From contig CM030711.1 of assembly GCA_017979445.1 (NCBI GenBank), positions 3,472,001 to 3,536,000 on the forward strand: DNA of 64,000 nt, written 5' to 3'. The position numbers and the translations under genes were made by a program. The notes below the pieces were generated by a model. It saw nothing but the letters and a program-made list of their open reading frames with translations, made no database searches and had not been told where the DNA came from. The stretch is from Akebia trifoliata (Eukaryota > Streptophyta > Magnoliopsida > Ranunculales > Lardizabalaceae). This document shows, in pieces, positions 40,176 to 51,830 of this stretch (position 1 is its first letter; every line of letters starts with the position of its first letter).

Positions 40176-42903
40176 TTGCTAAAAGATATATTGTAAACTT
40201 AAAATAAATGTCTAATGTGTGTAAGTATGTTATCATATTTTTTTCCCTTTTTCTAAAGTTTTCCTTTGCCACTTTAAACCCATATTCCAACTTGGTGACA
40301 ATGGATATAGGAATGAGCACATGTATTAGTTAAAAGAGCTTGAATAAAGATACTCACCCTCCACCATCCCGACTGGTTAAAAAGTGAGTAGATCCACCTC
40401 CAAAGAACAAGCAAGGCATAGGCACCACCACATACATGAGGGCTGTGGAAATGAAAGAGATCACATCACCAATGACTCGAGTGCAACATTGGCTAACAAT
40501 ACACAAACCCAATTTTCAACCAACTTGTGTTATCCATTACCTGCTAACATTGGCCACCAGTTGTTGTATAATGCACAAGCCTGCCATAAAATTAAAAAAG
40601 GATCCATTAATCAATGGCGAAATAACGTAAGGCATTTAACATGTGTACTTCTTTTTATTTTGGTTCTATTAAGTGTAAATAATATTGATAAAGGGGAAAG
40701 CCCTATGAAATCAATCCATGGTAACTTTGATAAGACCATCGTGGTAGGGAGTTCTCACAATTGGGTCCCAATAACTTATCCAGTAACAGATTAAACAAAT
40801 AAAACAAAATGGAAAAATAAGAAAAAAAAAAAAAAAGGAGGGGGGGGGGGGGGGACAAACATTTCCCAAATTGTAGTTTAACATCTATCTCATAAGTTTG
40901 TAAAAATGCGGAGCAAAATCATGGTCGCAATTGGGAAGGAGATGCCATCCACTCCATGAATGAAACACAAAAATGATTAGCTTCATGTCTTTCTTTAGAA
41001 TCCTTAAGTAATCTTTTATATGTATAAATATATATTCTTATATCAATTTTAATATGGGAAATGCAATACCCATGACATGCCTGTCATTTCAAAAATCGAA
41101 CTGGAAAATCCACAACCCTAGGATTTAGGATCCAAGCATGTTAGCTAAGAATCACAATAACAAAATTCAATTTAGCAGAGAAATCATTCATATATACATG
41201 TTGAGCGGTGAAAATATAATGATTTTGGGAAGTTTAATCCAACATAAGATACAACTAATATACTTCCATCAGATTATGGAATTATTCATTTTTAATAAAT
41301 TACAAAATGCAAAATCATAATAACTCTAGTATCCAGTTTGATGGAAAAGATACCAGTATTTGCAGTAGTATGCTAGCTGAAAACATAAACGCAAGCCCCG
41401 CAAGCCTGCATATCATGAAAAACTATATTAAAAGGTTTCTACACACACAGCAATGCGAAGTAAGTAAAAAAAATTGACAAAATTCTACTTACACTGTTGA
41501 GAATACAAGCAATTCCCCAAACCAAGTACAAATGTAACAATGAAACATAAAATAGTTAGAACCAAATATCAAGAAATATACAAAATAATTAAATTTCCAA
41601 GGTAAACATGTGCCCTGAATATCCAAAGACAAGAAGGTTACAATAAACAATTATAATATTAACATTTATTTCCCGTTGTTGCAAGAAAAAGTCGACTAAA
41701 GTTGATACAATTGGGAAAATATCAGATTAATTAAAAAAATAAAAATATTGTTTTAAGTATAAAAATGTAAAAAATATATATTCCATATATTAAATGATAA
41801 AATAACACCTAAAAAATACTAGAAAAATAATGTGATCTTTTTCAAAATTCAAATACTTTCACAAAAACTTGGCAATTTTTTTTATTTAAAAGAAAAAACG
41901 TGATTTAATTGGCAACAACTAAAATTGTGACTTAATTGCAATTTTTTTACAAAATAAAAAAAAATTGCCGATTTTTGTCACTATGGATAGAACATAATGA
42001 AAAGTCCAATAGTAACCATCAAAGTATAATCAAGCTGATGGAGATGACTAGCATACAAGATACACATTAGGTTTTTATAATGAGGAATCCATATCCAAAC
42101 AAGCATTTTCTATCATAAACAATGATGAGTCTTAACTTCACAAATACTGAGCCATAGAAGGTTAAGAATACAAAGGAATCAACAAACACTATCAAACTAA
42201 CAGAACATAAAGATTAACCCAATCAAGATAGGAAAACAGATGCATCAATTTGAATACACATGTCATAGATCAAAAATTACAATTCGAGATTCAGACTCAC
42301 TAGCCCGAATTAATTCATCTTGAGCAGAGCTCATAAGCAAAGTACAGGTTGAGAATCTGTTATAGAGAAGATCAAAACTTATCGTGAATTGACGAGGATC
42401 AAACAAGTCCAAACGTATCCACAACCCACCATCAGTTCTAAATCCCTAGAAAGAGTAATTGTTTCTCTTTGACTTCGAAATGGGATTTGTTCACCATTTC
42501 AAATATTACCACCAAGAAAGGGAGAAGAACACCAATCAAAACCCTAATACAATACTCTCTTCCAATTTTATGAAATTCGGGGGAAAAAAAACCTAAAACC
42601 CTAATTCCTCCAACCACACTTGTAGATTCTCCGAAACAAAAGTACAACAGATCCTTATAATCACAAACAATAAATTTCTACTCGAACAAAGATGTAAATT
42701 TTGCACAGTTATAAACCCTAGATCAATCCGTTTAAGCATGAAATACAAAACAACTCTAGATCAGATCACGAGGAGGAATTTACTGCAGATAAAATCATTG
42801 ATTCAGCATTTTAAGTTACAGAAGAAGAGATTAATAGATATTAATAGCATGAGAGCTTTCTCTGAAGAAGAAGGAAAAAAAACCGTACCTTCGATGGTCA
42901 TCG
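38473..42903 (-). CDS. VPS55: VPS55 family membrane protein (At3g11530-like), N-terminal exon unresolved
   Basis: Small four-span endosomal protein that in yeast works with Vps68 in traffic from late endosome to vacuole. Certain coding exons: 41405-41354, 40580-40541, 40442-40358, 38656-38473, all GT-AG and in frame. They give LAGLAFMFSASILLQIL, the family signature ACALYNNWWPML, MPCLFFGGGSTHFLTSRDGG, WVNAAKFMTGASSVGSIAIP, and a C-terminus FHRASLEDDW*. The GGGSTxFLxSRDGGG loop points to the At3g11530 branch. A likely first exon is 42903-42885 (MAMTIE, donor GAAG/GTACGG), but joining it straight to 41405 breaks the frame. A missing exon with length 1 mod 3 must lie between, or the start is elsewhere; an ATG at about 41547 reads in frame to a good donor near 41488 but has no upstream acceptor. 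Confidence 0.88.
39771..40136. mobile_element. (TA)n-inserted MITE, family A copy 4, in VPS55 intron
   Basis: Ends GGGTGGCGTTCAAGGGCCAA and (complement) GGGGGGCGTTCAATGGC, with long inverted arms through TTTTTGGCAAAACATTTTTC, around the shared core TTAGAAGTTTTGGAATGGGC. TATATATATA flanks the left side and a long (AT)n tract the right. Confidence 0.85.
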
Positions 42904-43147
42904 CCATTGTTGGAAGCTCGCTAACCTAAAAACGACGCTGTTTCCCTTCGTTCGCGAATAAAGACGAGAGACCTTTAAAGGAGCCGAGAGCGTAGTGCTT
43001 TAACCATCAAGCACAACAAAACCCAATGTGATCAGGTTATTGTGTACATCGTAGCGGTATCTGGTTATGATGCGAGTGAACCCAGAAGGACCACGTGGCA
43101 TTTTGATGATTGGGTAAGATTTTAATGAAGTTAAATCGTTTGCAAAA

Positions 43148-43620
43148 CTTAGATTTTGAATTTGTGTCAAAAGAAATAAAGCCCATTTTTCATTACAGGG
43201 CCGTAATTAATCCCATTGACAGGGAGGAGTTGCTATTCTTAACATGACTAGGGTTGTCAAGGCCTGCACATTTACTCGGAACTGAACCGGGACAAGGGGT
43301 TTTTTGAACAAGAACCGTTAGGTCCAATCCAATTGTACCCAACACCAATTTATTTATCCTTTATTTTTACATTTTACATAATTGAAAATTTTCTTATGTT
43401 TTTATACTAACATATATTATATAAAATTCTTCAAATTTCATATAAATTAAATATAGACTTTAAAATGGGTCATTTCTTCTTAAATTTATTACTTGTAAGG
43501 AAGATGAATTTTAATTTTTTAATATAAAACCTGTTAAATCATCACATGACCTACAACACAACTCCAAGATTGTGCATGTGTGATGTGGGTGAATAAAACG
43601 ACTGAGATCTTTAAAAAACT
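43148..43620. repeat. Direct repeat, left copy (473 bp)
   Basis: Nearly identical to 44724-45199, beginning CTTAGATTTTGAATT and ending ATCTTTA-AAAACT. Shared landmarks include GAACCGGGACAAGGGGTTTT. It does not begin TG or end CA, and no primer-binding site or polypurine tract was seen next to it. Confidence 0.85.
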
Positions 43621-43945
43621 TTCTCATTGTGCATGTTTGTGCTATTTTTCAGCGCTTATTGCTGAAAAAAATTAAATTCAGCACCTTTATCAAAATAGCG
43701 CGTTTGTTTACTCTATATTTTCAGCGCTTATTGCTGAAAATAAGTGAAAAAAATTCAGCACTATTTTGATGTTGAAAAAAAGTACTGAAGCGGTAAGCAC
43801 TTCGCTTTTTTCAACATGGACAAGTATGCCCTTTGTTTTTTTGAGCATGGACAAGTATGCATTTATTCTTAAAAGGATATTACCTTTTATCTCCTATGGA
43901 TAAGTATATAAACACCCCACAAATTAATAAACTCATATCATGACT

Positions 43946-44255
43946 AAATTATTTTGTCTTATATGGGTTAAAAGTTTTTGAATGAGTTGATTTTTGGTGA
44001 GGATGATCTCTATAATGAGGAGATCATCCTCACCAAAAATCAGCATATCTTGAAACTTCTAACTCTATCAAAACAAGTTCAAGAACTGTAAATTGTCCAT
44101 TTTTTTTTTAAACTATTTTTGATGAGTTAGAAGTTTCAAAATAGACTAATTTTTGGTGAGGATGATCTCTAAATCATATAAACCATCCTCACTAAAAATT
44201 TGCTCATTCCAAAAACTTTAACCCATATAAACAAAAAAAAATGGCTATAGTGTGG
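43946..44255. mobile_element. Family A MITE copy 5, diverged
   Basis: Inverted arms TTTTGTCTTATATGGGTTAA / complement, with the core GATTTTTGGTGAGGATGATCTC present in both orientations. It lacks flanking (TA)n. It lies in the spacer of the 475-bp direct repeat. Confidence 0.6.
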
Positions 44256-44723
44256 GTTGCCTTTATTAATCCATAGGGTGGTACTTTTATAATTACACAT
44301 CCTTCATTTTCATCGAAAATTATTCATCTAAAATTAAGTTCTTTTAAAGTTGATTTCAAATTTTGGTGACTTGTATGACATTATTATTTTTAATTTGAAA
44401 TTTGTGGGCTTTTATAAATATAAATTATTATTTATAGATTGAAGATTTGAGTATTATTTATTATTTAAAAATAAATTATATTATAATTTTATAAGAAATA
44501 ATATATTTTATTGTGTTTGATAATAAATAAGCATTTGAAACATGCAAACAATGTATAATATGATTGTAAGGGTAAAAAAGACAATTTACCAATTTCAGCA
44601 ATGTGTAACAAGCATGATTCAACATTTAAACAAACAACTTTTTCAACACTTAAATTCAGCGCTTATAAGTTTCAGCGCTTAATGCTATTCAGCACATATT
44701 TTTTTCAGTTTAACAAACAACAC

Positions 44724-45199
44724 CTTAGATTTTGAATTGATGTCAAAAGAAATAAAGCCCATTTTTCATTACAGGGCCCGTAATTAATCCCATTGACAGG
44801 GAGGAGTTGCTATTCTTAACATGACTAAGGTTGTCAAGGCTTGCACATTTACTCGGAATTGAACCGGGACAAGGGGTTTTTTGAACGAGAACCGTTAGGT
44901 CCAATCCAATCGTACCCAACACCAATTTATTTTATCATTTATTTTTACATTATACATAATTGAAAATTTTCTTATGTTTTTAAACTAACATATATTATAT
45001 AAAGTTCTTCAAATTTCATATAAATTAAATATAAAGTTTAAAATGGGTCATTTCTTCTTAAATTTATTACTTGTAAGGAAGATGAATTTTAATTTTTTAA
45101 TATAAAACCTGTTAAATCATCACATGACCTACAACACGACTCGATGATTGTGCATGTGTGATGTGGGTGAATAAAACGACTGAAATCTTTAGAAAAACT
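44724..45199. repeat. Direct repeat, right copy (476 bp)
   Basis: Partner of 43148-43620, same orientation, differing by scattered substitutions and single-base indels. The 1.1-kb spacer between them starts and ends with TTTGTT/CAGCGCTTA-type inverted motifs of a hAT-like MITE. Confidence 0.85.
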
Positions 45200-46734
45200 T
45201 CCCCAATCAACATCAAAACCTTCGACATATTCCTGATCCATGGTTAATGATGATAGTAAACTCAGCTAATAAACGAGTCGTTGTCATTTTCATTGTAGCA
45301 ATTGTTGTAATCCATCACTTAAATACGACAAATGCAATGGTCGTTCTTTCCATGATTTTACGATGGTATTCTATCCATTATGATGAAGTGTATACTTGCA
45401 TCTAATTAACCAATAAGCTTGGAACATGTGGCGGGAAAAACTCTCAAAATCTTCAAAAATCTAGTCCAACATTCTATATTAATCAACAAGACATACTGGT
45501 CATTCCATAATTGATGGTGCCCCTCCAGTACTAATCTAAGTTCGTGCCATTCAAGGGCTTGACTATGTCATACATAGAGCTTTGCATCAACAGTTGTGAG
45601 AAATGTGGTTTTAAAACTCGGACAAATTTTGAAAGAGAGAATATTGGGATATCATGGAAAGAGACATGGGATACAAATAAACGATAAAGAATTTGGCTCG
45701 TAAATTTTTACCATGTTTTGCCTAATTTGTTACTAGGTCTTAGAGCAACTCCAATAAACTCTTTACATGTCAGATGCTTTTTATTATAGATAGCCAAAAG
45801 ACAAAACAAGATTCCAACAGACTTTCTACTGTCTTGAGTTAAAGTTGCAAACATAAAAATCAAGAAAAATCAATACCAAGTTGTGTTTGGTAACACTTCT
45901 GAGTCTGGATGGAGATGGTCCACCTTTAAAATTTAGACTTCAGAAACTTTTATTTCCATTTGTTTCATTTCAGATTTCAGACTTAAGAACCAAAATTCAG
46001 AAATTTTGATTCAGCAATGGGGGGATGCTAGATGAAATTCTGAAATCTGATTTTTTTTATTCCTAAAATACCATTATCAGAATCTTGATTTTTATCACTT
46101 AACCATTTTTTGTACGAACTTTAAAATCCTTATTTTAATTTTTTCTACATCTCATTCCTTTGCAATTGTGTTGTCAAGGTTTCTCCCCTTTCTCTCGTTT
46201 CGTATTCGAAAACCTTATATTTTTCACAACAAAACTAACAAAGTAAGATCTTTATCCATCTTTAATTTATCATTTTCACCCATTAATGAACATCTATTTT
46301 TTTCTAACATCATATGTTTCATATATGTAATTTTGATCATATGATTGTAATTTAAAAATCTCTAGGATTTTTTAAGTTAGTATGAGGTTTATGTTTTGCT
46401 GATTTTAGTGTCTTAAGAAAAAACAATTGAGATTATTAGAGTAGTTTTAGTGTTTGTTATTTTGAATTTTTTTTCCTGCAAATTGCAATTTAGATATATT
46501 GTTTAATATATCTATTTTATATGCCTTTCGTTGGTAATGCCTTGGTCTTCACTTTATATGTCAATATTTATTACTAATCCACATCCAATTTATTTTCTAC
46601 CATAAAAAATGAAAATTTTTATTGTTTTAACTTAATTTCAATAGATGCTCAGGTGTTTTGATGGAAAACACATTTAACACTAGGACATCTTGAGTTTATA
46701 TGGTGCTTGTTGTTTGATATATATATATATATAT

Positions 46735-47810
46735 GGGAAGGGATCAGTAGACAAAATCTGAGACCAACATCCATACAAAATATCGTGATCGTTGGATCAC
46801 GATAGATTTAACGGTGCAGATCGAATTGAGATGCTAATAAATCACGTGCTATTTTTCTCACTTAAAATATTTATAAATTATAAATACCTCCCCGAACAAA
46901 AGCGAAATTCAGATTTCTCTTCTCTTCTCTCTTCTCCTTGTTTTACATTCTCTAACTCAAACCCTAACTCTAAACTCAGATCAAATTTCTCTCAATCCGA
47001 TCTGCGCTCTTCTCCTCGTCTCCTTGTTTTACCTCCATCTTCATTGTTGTCTTCTCCCATCCCAAGCGACGATTTTAGGCGAAAAAAACCCCCTTATTCA
47101 GTTCATCTTCTTCTTCTCAGGTAAATGGTAGAATGTAGAAATCGATAGAAATTAGTGAGATTCGAACTCATTTTGATTTGAATCGAAGAAAATGGGGGCA
47201 ATGGAAGCTAAATGCATGTCTTTTTAGAGGAGGTGATCTCTGATTTTGATCTAGAATGGCGTGGACTGCAGAGCTGTGGGTGATCGAGGGGTTAGAGTAA
47301 TTAATTTGCATTTTTCTTTTTGATCATGATTGATCGGCAGACTGATCCGGCTTGCTAGGCAGACTGATCTATGCAGGAAATCAGCTCACCAAGAGGTCCA
47401 TCAAATACCTAGATTTCGATTTCTGATTTTGTTTATTTTCTAAAGTTGTTTTTTTTTTCTTCACATTTTTTGAAAAATTGGACTGTAGATGGCTGCCATT
47501 GCTCGAATTCAACACCCTTACATTGTAGAATTCAAAGAAGCATGGGTGGAGAAGGTGAGAAGGTTTCTTAAAATCGTCAAAAATAAAGCTTTTCTTTCAT
47601 ATCTACCATTTTGGTCCTGAATTAAAGACCGTAAAATTCATAATATAGGGTTGCTATGTTTGCATTGTCATGGGATACTGCAATACATTTTATGTTTGTT
47701 GTAGGTTCATAGATGCATCCATAAAGACTTTGTTGAGGAATTTTATTGAGACATTAGTTCAATAAAAATGTTAAGTACTTATAGTACTTCATCGTTTTTC
47801 GAGTTAACTT
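46735..47810 (+). repeat. Left inverted arm of the fold-back element
   Basis: Matches the reverse complement of about 52190-53250 throughout, including the captured exon at 47491-47555. Differences are scattered single bases and short indels. Confidence 0.85.
47491..47555 (+). pseudogene. NEK kinase exon fragment in the left arm
   Basis: After a CTGTAG acceptor the frame reads MAAIARIQHPYIVEFKEAWV then EK and a GTGAG donor. This is the plant NEK (NIMA-related kinase) segment around the alpha-C helix and beta-4 strand (usual form LIARIQHPYIVEFKEAWVEK). The retained splice sites show that genomic DNA, not cDNA, was captured. Confidence 0.85.
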
Positions 47811-47869
47811 GTTTTGTTTGAATCAGCATAACTCCACCAATTCTCATGTTTTAATTTTACTTCCAACAG

Positions 47870-48442
47870 ATAGATGTTATTGCAAGTCTTCTAAGTGGAA
47901 GATTAGTTTGACAACAGATGGGTCCGGCAATGCTAAATGCAGTACAAAGTCAGGTAATAGCACAACATCTAGAATCAAATTATGAATATTGAAAGTTGAA
48001 ACACCGAAGATCATGTATCACAATTTACTTAAAAGTTTAAAATTTCAATGTTTGTTATCAGATGAGTGCCATTGAAATAAGTTTTGAAGATGTTTCGAGT
48101 ATATTCGAGATTGGTGAGGCCAAGGGGTTGTCAGGAGATTTAGTTGAGAAGATCCCAAAGATTAAAATCACGACCAAGAATACTGTGGATGCCTTGGGGG
48201 AGAAAATATCGTGTTCGGTGTGCCTTTGGATTCAGCTTTAATTCTTAATCAACTTCTCTTATCTAGACAAATATGAAGAACCTCATACATTTGGGTCTCT
48301 AATATATATTTTTTTTCAGGATTTCCAAGTGGGAGAGATGGTTCGAAGCTTCCCTCACTGTCACCACTAGTTTCATCTACCTTGCATCGATACATGGCTC
48401 CTTAAGCAAGGTTCTTGCCCACTGTGCAGAAGGGATTTGTAG
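47870..48442 (+). pseudogene. Captured NEP1-interacting-like RING-H2 gene fragment, two nonsense codons
   Basis: Three exon-like blocks: 47870-47953 (DVIASLLSGRLV, a TGA stop, then GPAMLNAVQSQ), 48062 to about 48228 (MSAIEISFEDVSSIF ... LVEKIPKIKITTKNT ... CSVCL) and 48320-48442 (DFQVGEMVRSFPHCHH, a TAG stop, then FHLPCIDTWLLKQGSCPLCRRDL). The RING-H2 ligands CxxC...CxHxxH...CxxC are all still there, but the first stop lies in block 1 and the second replaces the usual Met in CHHMFH. The donor of block 2 also looks lost. Family: NIP/NIPL chloroplast or membrane RING-H2 E3 ligases. Confidence 0.85.
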
Positions 48443-49617
48443 TGTTCTTATTCTAAATTACAATATCAAGAGTTTTTTTTTTTCTACTAATATCTTGAGG
48501 TTCTTTTAATTGATTCAATTCTTAATTGTTACCCAATACCTACCCTGGTTGTAACTAAATTTTTTAGGTGTACGATGTCAACATTGATTTGTAATGGGCT
48601 AGAAATTATGTATAAAATTATTTAGCGTTGTTCCTTTTTTCTTTGTTTCTATGAGATTTTCAACTAGTTTCTGTTTATCTCCACATAGAGCATCTATTTC
48701 TTCTCATTAAGTTAGAAATCAACATTCTATGATCACTATGATGAGCTAGAAAGACTAATTTTAAATGGGTTTTCTACCATTTGATCATCTAGTCATCTTT
48801 AGGTTATAAGGTAGGTTCCGAGAAGAGAATGGATGCAAATGTTGACTTGGCTATCCATTTGTTTGATTGAATTTTCTATCGAGCTGTGGATCAAAGGTAG
48901 CTTAGCAGACCACATCTAATCTACATTTATGAATTTTTTTTTTTTGTGTTGGACCAAAGACATTTTTTGGAACTTGTTTGGGGTTCTCATGAACTTCTAA
49001 GTGTAATAGAAAACTGGTGTTCTACTACAATCATGAACCAAGGACTCATTTTCAGCTTAATTACATACAATAATATTAGTAAATATCAATTTTTTGGTAT
49101 TTTCAAAATGTTGCTAATGTTGACAAAGTTGTCATGTAATTTTGACATTTCGAGGTAGTTTTGTCAACATTAACAAAAGCTTGGAAATACCGAAAACCTT
49201 TTTAATTATTTGTGAATTTACCCTTTTTTGAAATTAATATAACAAATTCTGAGAAAAATTGATTGTCATTCTTACTATTATACACATTCACATAAATTAT
49301 AGTACATTAATGGGTCCAGACTAAAACAAATAAAAAGTGAGGGTTCCATTATCATTAATGATCCCATCTCTTAGAGCATCATCATATTCTTCTTTCTTTT
49401 CTCCATTTTGCAAAGCTATTGCAAATATTATGAGTCACCTTCTCATTTAATGTAATTTTGCTTACAACCCAATTCCTTAGACTCCACAAATATAAATTAG
49501 ACTTTTTCTTTTACAGGGTTGGCATTCTTTGACTTTCAGACCAAAAAAGTGTAAGATTGAACGAGAAGGTTGACAACAAGAGTGTCCTATTACCATCAAT
49601 TAATCAAGGCGGTTTTC

Positions 49618-49769
49618 TAACTCTCCCTCTGACAAACTTACCATGTGGCTGTGTAGAGAATCATAGATAATTTTCTTGGAATACAAAATTTCACATCTCC
49701 ATAATTATATGCGAGGAAAAAAATTTATGGTTCTATGCACAGCCACATGGGGAGAGTTTGGGGGGAGTC
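49618..49769. mobile_element. Palindromic MITE inside the fold-back element
   Basis: Arms with CCATGTGGCTGTG at left and CACAGCCACATGG at right, outer ends CTCTCCCTCTGAC / GGGGGGAGTCA. About 45 bp further on lies a relative with TGACTCCC ends. Confidence 0.6.
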
Positions 49770-49815
49770 AATTTATCATTATTCTTAAATCAATTAAGAA
49801 TAGAATATGATTTTA

Positions 49816-49981
49816 TGACTCCCTCCTCTGACAAATTCTCCTGACGTGGCATGTATTAGAACCATAGTTTTTTTTCTCGGGACACAACTACACAAATATT
49901 TATGGGGATGCATATCCTGAGGAAAAAGTCTATGGTTCTAACACATGCCACATCAGGAGAGTATGTCAACAGGGGGAGTCA
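49816..49981. mobile_element. TGACTCCC-ended MITE inside the fold-back element
   Basis: 166 bp, ends TGACTCCC and GGGAGTCA; arms continue with TCTCCTGACGTGGCATGT and its near complement, and with AACCATAG / CTATGGTT nearer the centre. Confidence 0.7.
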
Positions 49982-50699
49982 AAAAGTCACGACTCCCCCT
50001 TTCTAACTGGAATGCAATACTTAAAAGTTCATACAAGGACAAATTGAACACACACAAAAAACAAAACACTATTAAGAACAATGTAAGTTTCATTCTTTTT
50101 TCTATTGTTGAAGTAAATAAATTCATCTATTTTGAGATACACAACATACGTTACCACTGTTTCCCTCGACATGCTTGTCCCAACTGGTACAAAACAAGAT
50201 AACCGAATCAATACAATTACATTAAAGGAACACAGGGGAGAAAGAATGCCTAAAACAACCACCAAAAATCCAAAAATTTGGTCACACACCCTAACGGCAT
50301 AGTTAATGTTGGAATGATTTATATTGGTTTGTGACTCTTCCAACAACAATCAACTTAGTTGTCCATGGCTAGTTCAGCATTTTCAAGATCAAGAGAACAA
50401 TAATGTAAAGAGCTTATGCATCAATTCTTGTTAGCATGCAGTTTTTTGTCATCCTTATCATTTTCAAGGATAAAAAAAGATGTTGGACTCTCTTCGAAAA
50501 CCTTGATATGACAGAGCATGCCACCAGCTTCATTTGCAAATTTTATCTTCTTCTCCTTGTGGACCCCCTTGACCAGATCCAGTAGTAGTCTTCCTATTCG
50601 TCAACTTCTGTGATCAAAGAAATTGTTACTGAAACAGATCACATCAAAATTGGCTAAAACCCAGAAATAAGCTATTTTTTTTCTTTGTTTCATTTGTAA

Positions 50700-51262
50700 T
50701 TAAACACCAAATCCTTTCTTTCAAAATGAATAAGATGAGAGACAAACCATAATTTTACAGAAACGATTGCAATCCCTTGCCATCATGGAAAGCCACTTTT
50801 TTGGATCCATATTGTGGGTTCTAGTCCTAGATGAAGTAACTACTCATATTAAAAGAACAAATATCTTGGAGAATGTTATTAGCAAATGACTTAGTAAGTA
50901 GAACCACACCAAATGTATAGATTGTAAATTTAGCCTTGACACCCATGAAAAGGAATGTCCAGTAAAAAATGATAGTCTAAAAATACCCTGAACCAATCAT
51001 TTTTGTCATCTCAAGTGTATTATACACAAGGATGGATGGATTGGTGAAGATGTTGCTCATAGAATCAAAGCTTTATAGTTATAGGATAGCAGTAAGGCTA
51101 ATTATGTTTTTATGGAGCTAAATGTTGAGCATAGCAGAAATGAGGATGCTAACATTGACAAGTAGAAAGACTAAGAAAATATGAGTTCATAGTTTCGCTA
51201 CTCGTATACTTTCTTTCTTTTGTAATAATTAAAGCTCTACCTATCAAAAAAAAAAAAAAAAA
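50700..51262 (+). mobile_element. RTE-type LINE relic with poly(A)
   Basis: Fragments CIIHKDGWIGEDVAHRIKAL and LSIAEMRMLTLTSRKTKK match the end of the RTE reverse transcriptase. It is broken by stops and ends in a poly(A) run at 51247-51262. The left border is not defined. Confidence 0.6.
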
Positions 51263-51830
51263 CCAAGAAAGATAAATTTGTAATGAACACATTCAAGAAA
51301 CTGAGTCAAAATAAAACCAAATAATTCTCTGTAACAATGCCAAGGTTATACATGCAAAGGACACAAGCTGCATTCGGAAAAACAAAATTGATAAGATTTG
51401 GCAAACAAAATTAATAAGATTAAGATCTCCAAAGAGAAACGAGAGCAATAAAATTAAACCAGACTATGTTTTGAGCATGCCAAGAGAGAAAATATAGGTT
51501 TATAATTTTCACTTTGGAGCACTTTCTTGCATTATTTTATCATTCCATTATATAACATAGGGATTTTCTGCTTATCATGAAAAAGAAGAGAGTCATCAGC
51601 ATGGTTCAATCTTTAAATCAATTAAGTGACATTAGTAGGGTTAAATTTACTCTCCCCAGTGTTCATATGGAAAAAAAAGTGACAGTGCTCTATATCAAAT
51701 ATTTCTTTTATCTTCTTGAGTTTCAGGAAAGACATTTTCCAAGTAATGTCTCAGGCACCAAGTATAGCATCTTATAACACCGTAAAATTATAAGAGTTTA
51801 AGTAAAGCAAATGGATGAGAAAAATCTTAC

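Larger units (their letters stand above)
42904..46734. other. Spacer between VPS55 promoter and fold-back element
   Basis: No gene was recognised. It contains a 475-bp direct repeat with a 1.1-kb spacer (43148-45199), a diverged family A MITE inside that spacer, and the left parts of two nested MITE-like ends (45739 and about 45890). Confidence 0.5.

Noticed and set aside
40840..40854. Poly-G run (also 9128-9141 and 22892-22909) as a regulatory G-quadruplex
   Set aside because: Single homopolymer runs in introns, more likely slippage or assembly artefacts.
43148..45199. Complete LTR retrotransposon
   Set aside because: The repeats lack TG/CA ends, and no primer-binding site, polypurine tract or gag/pol frame was found.
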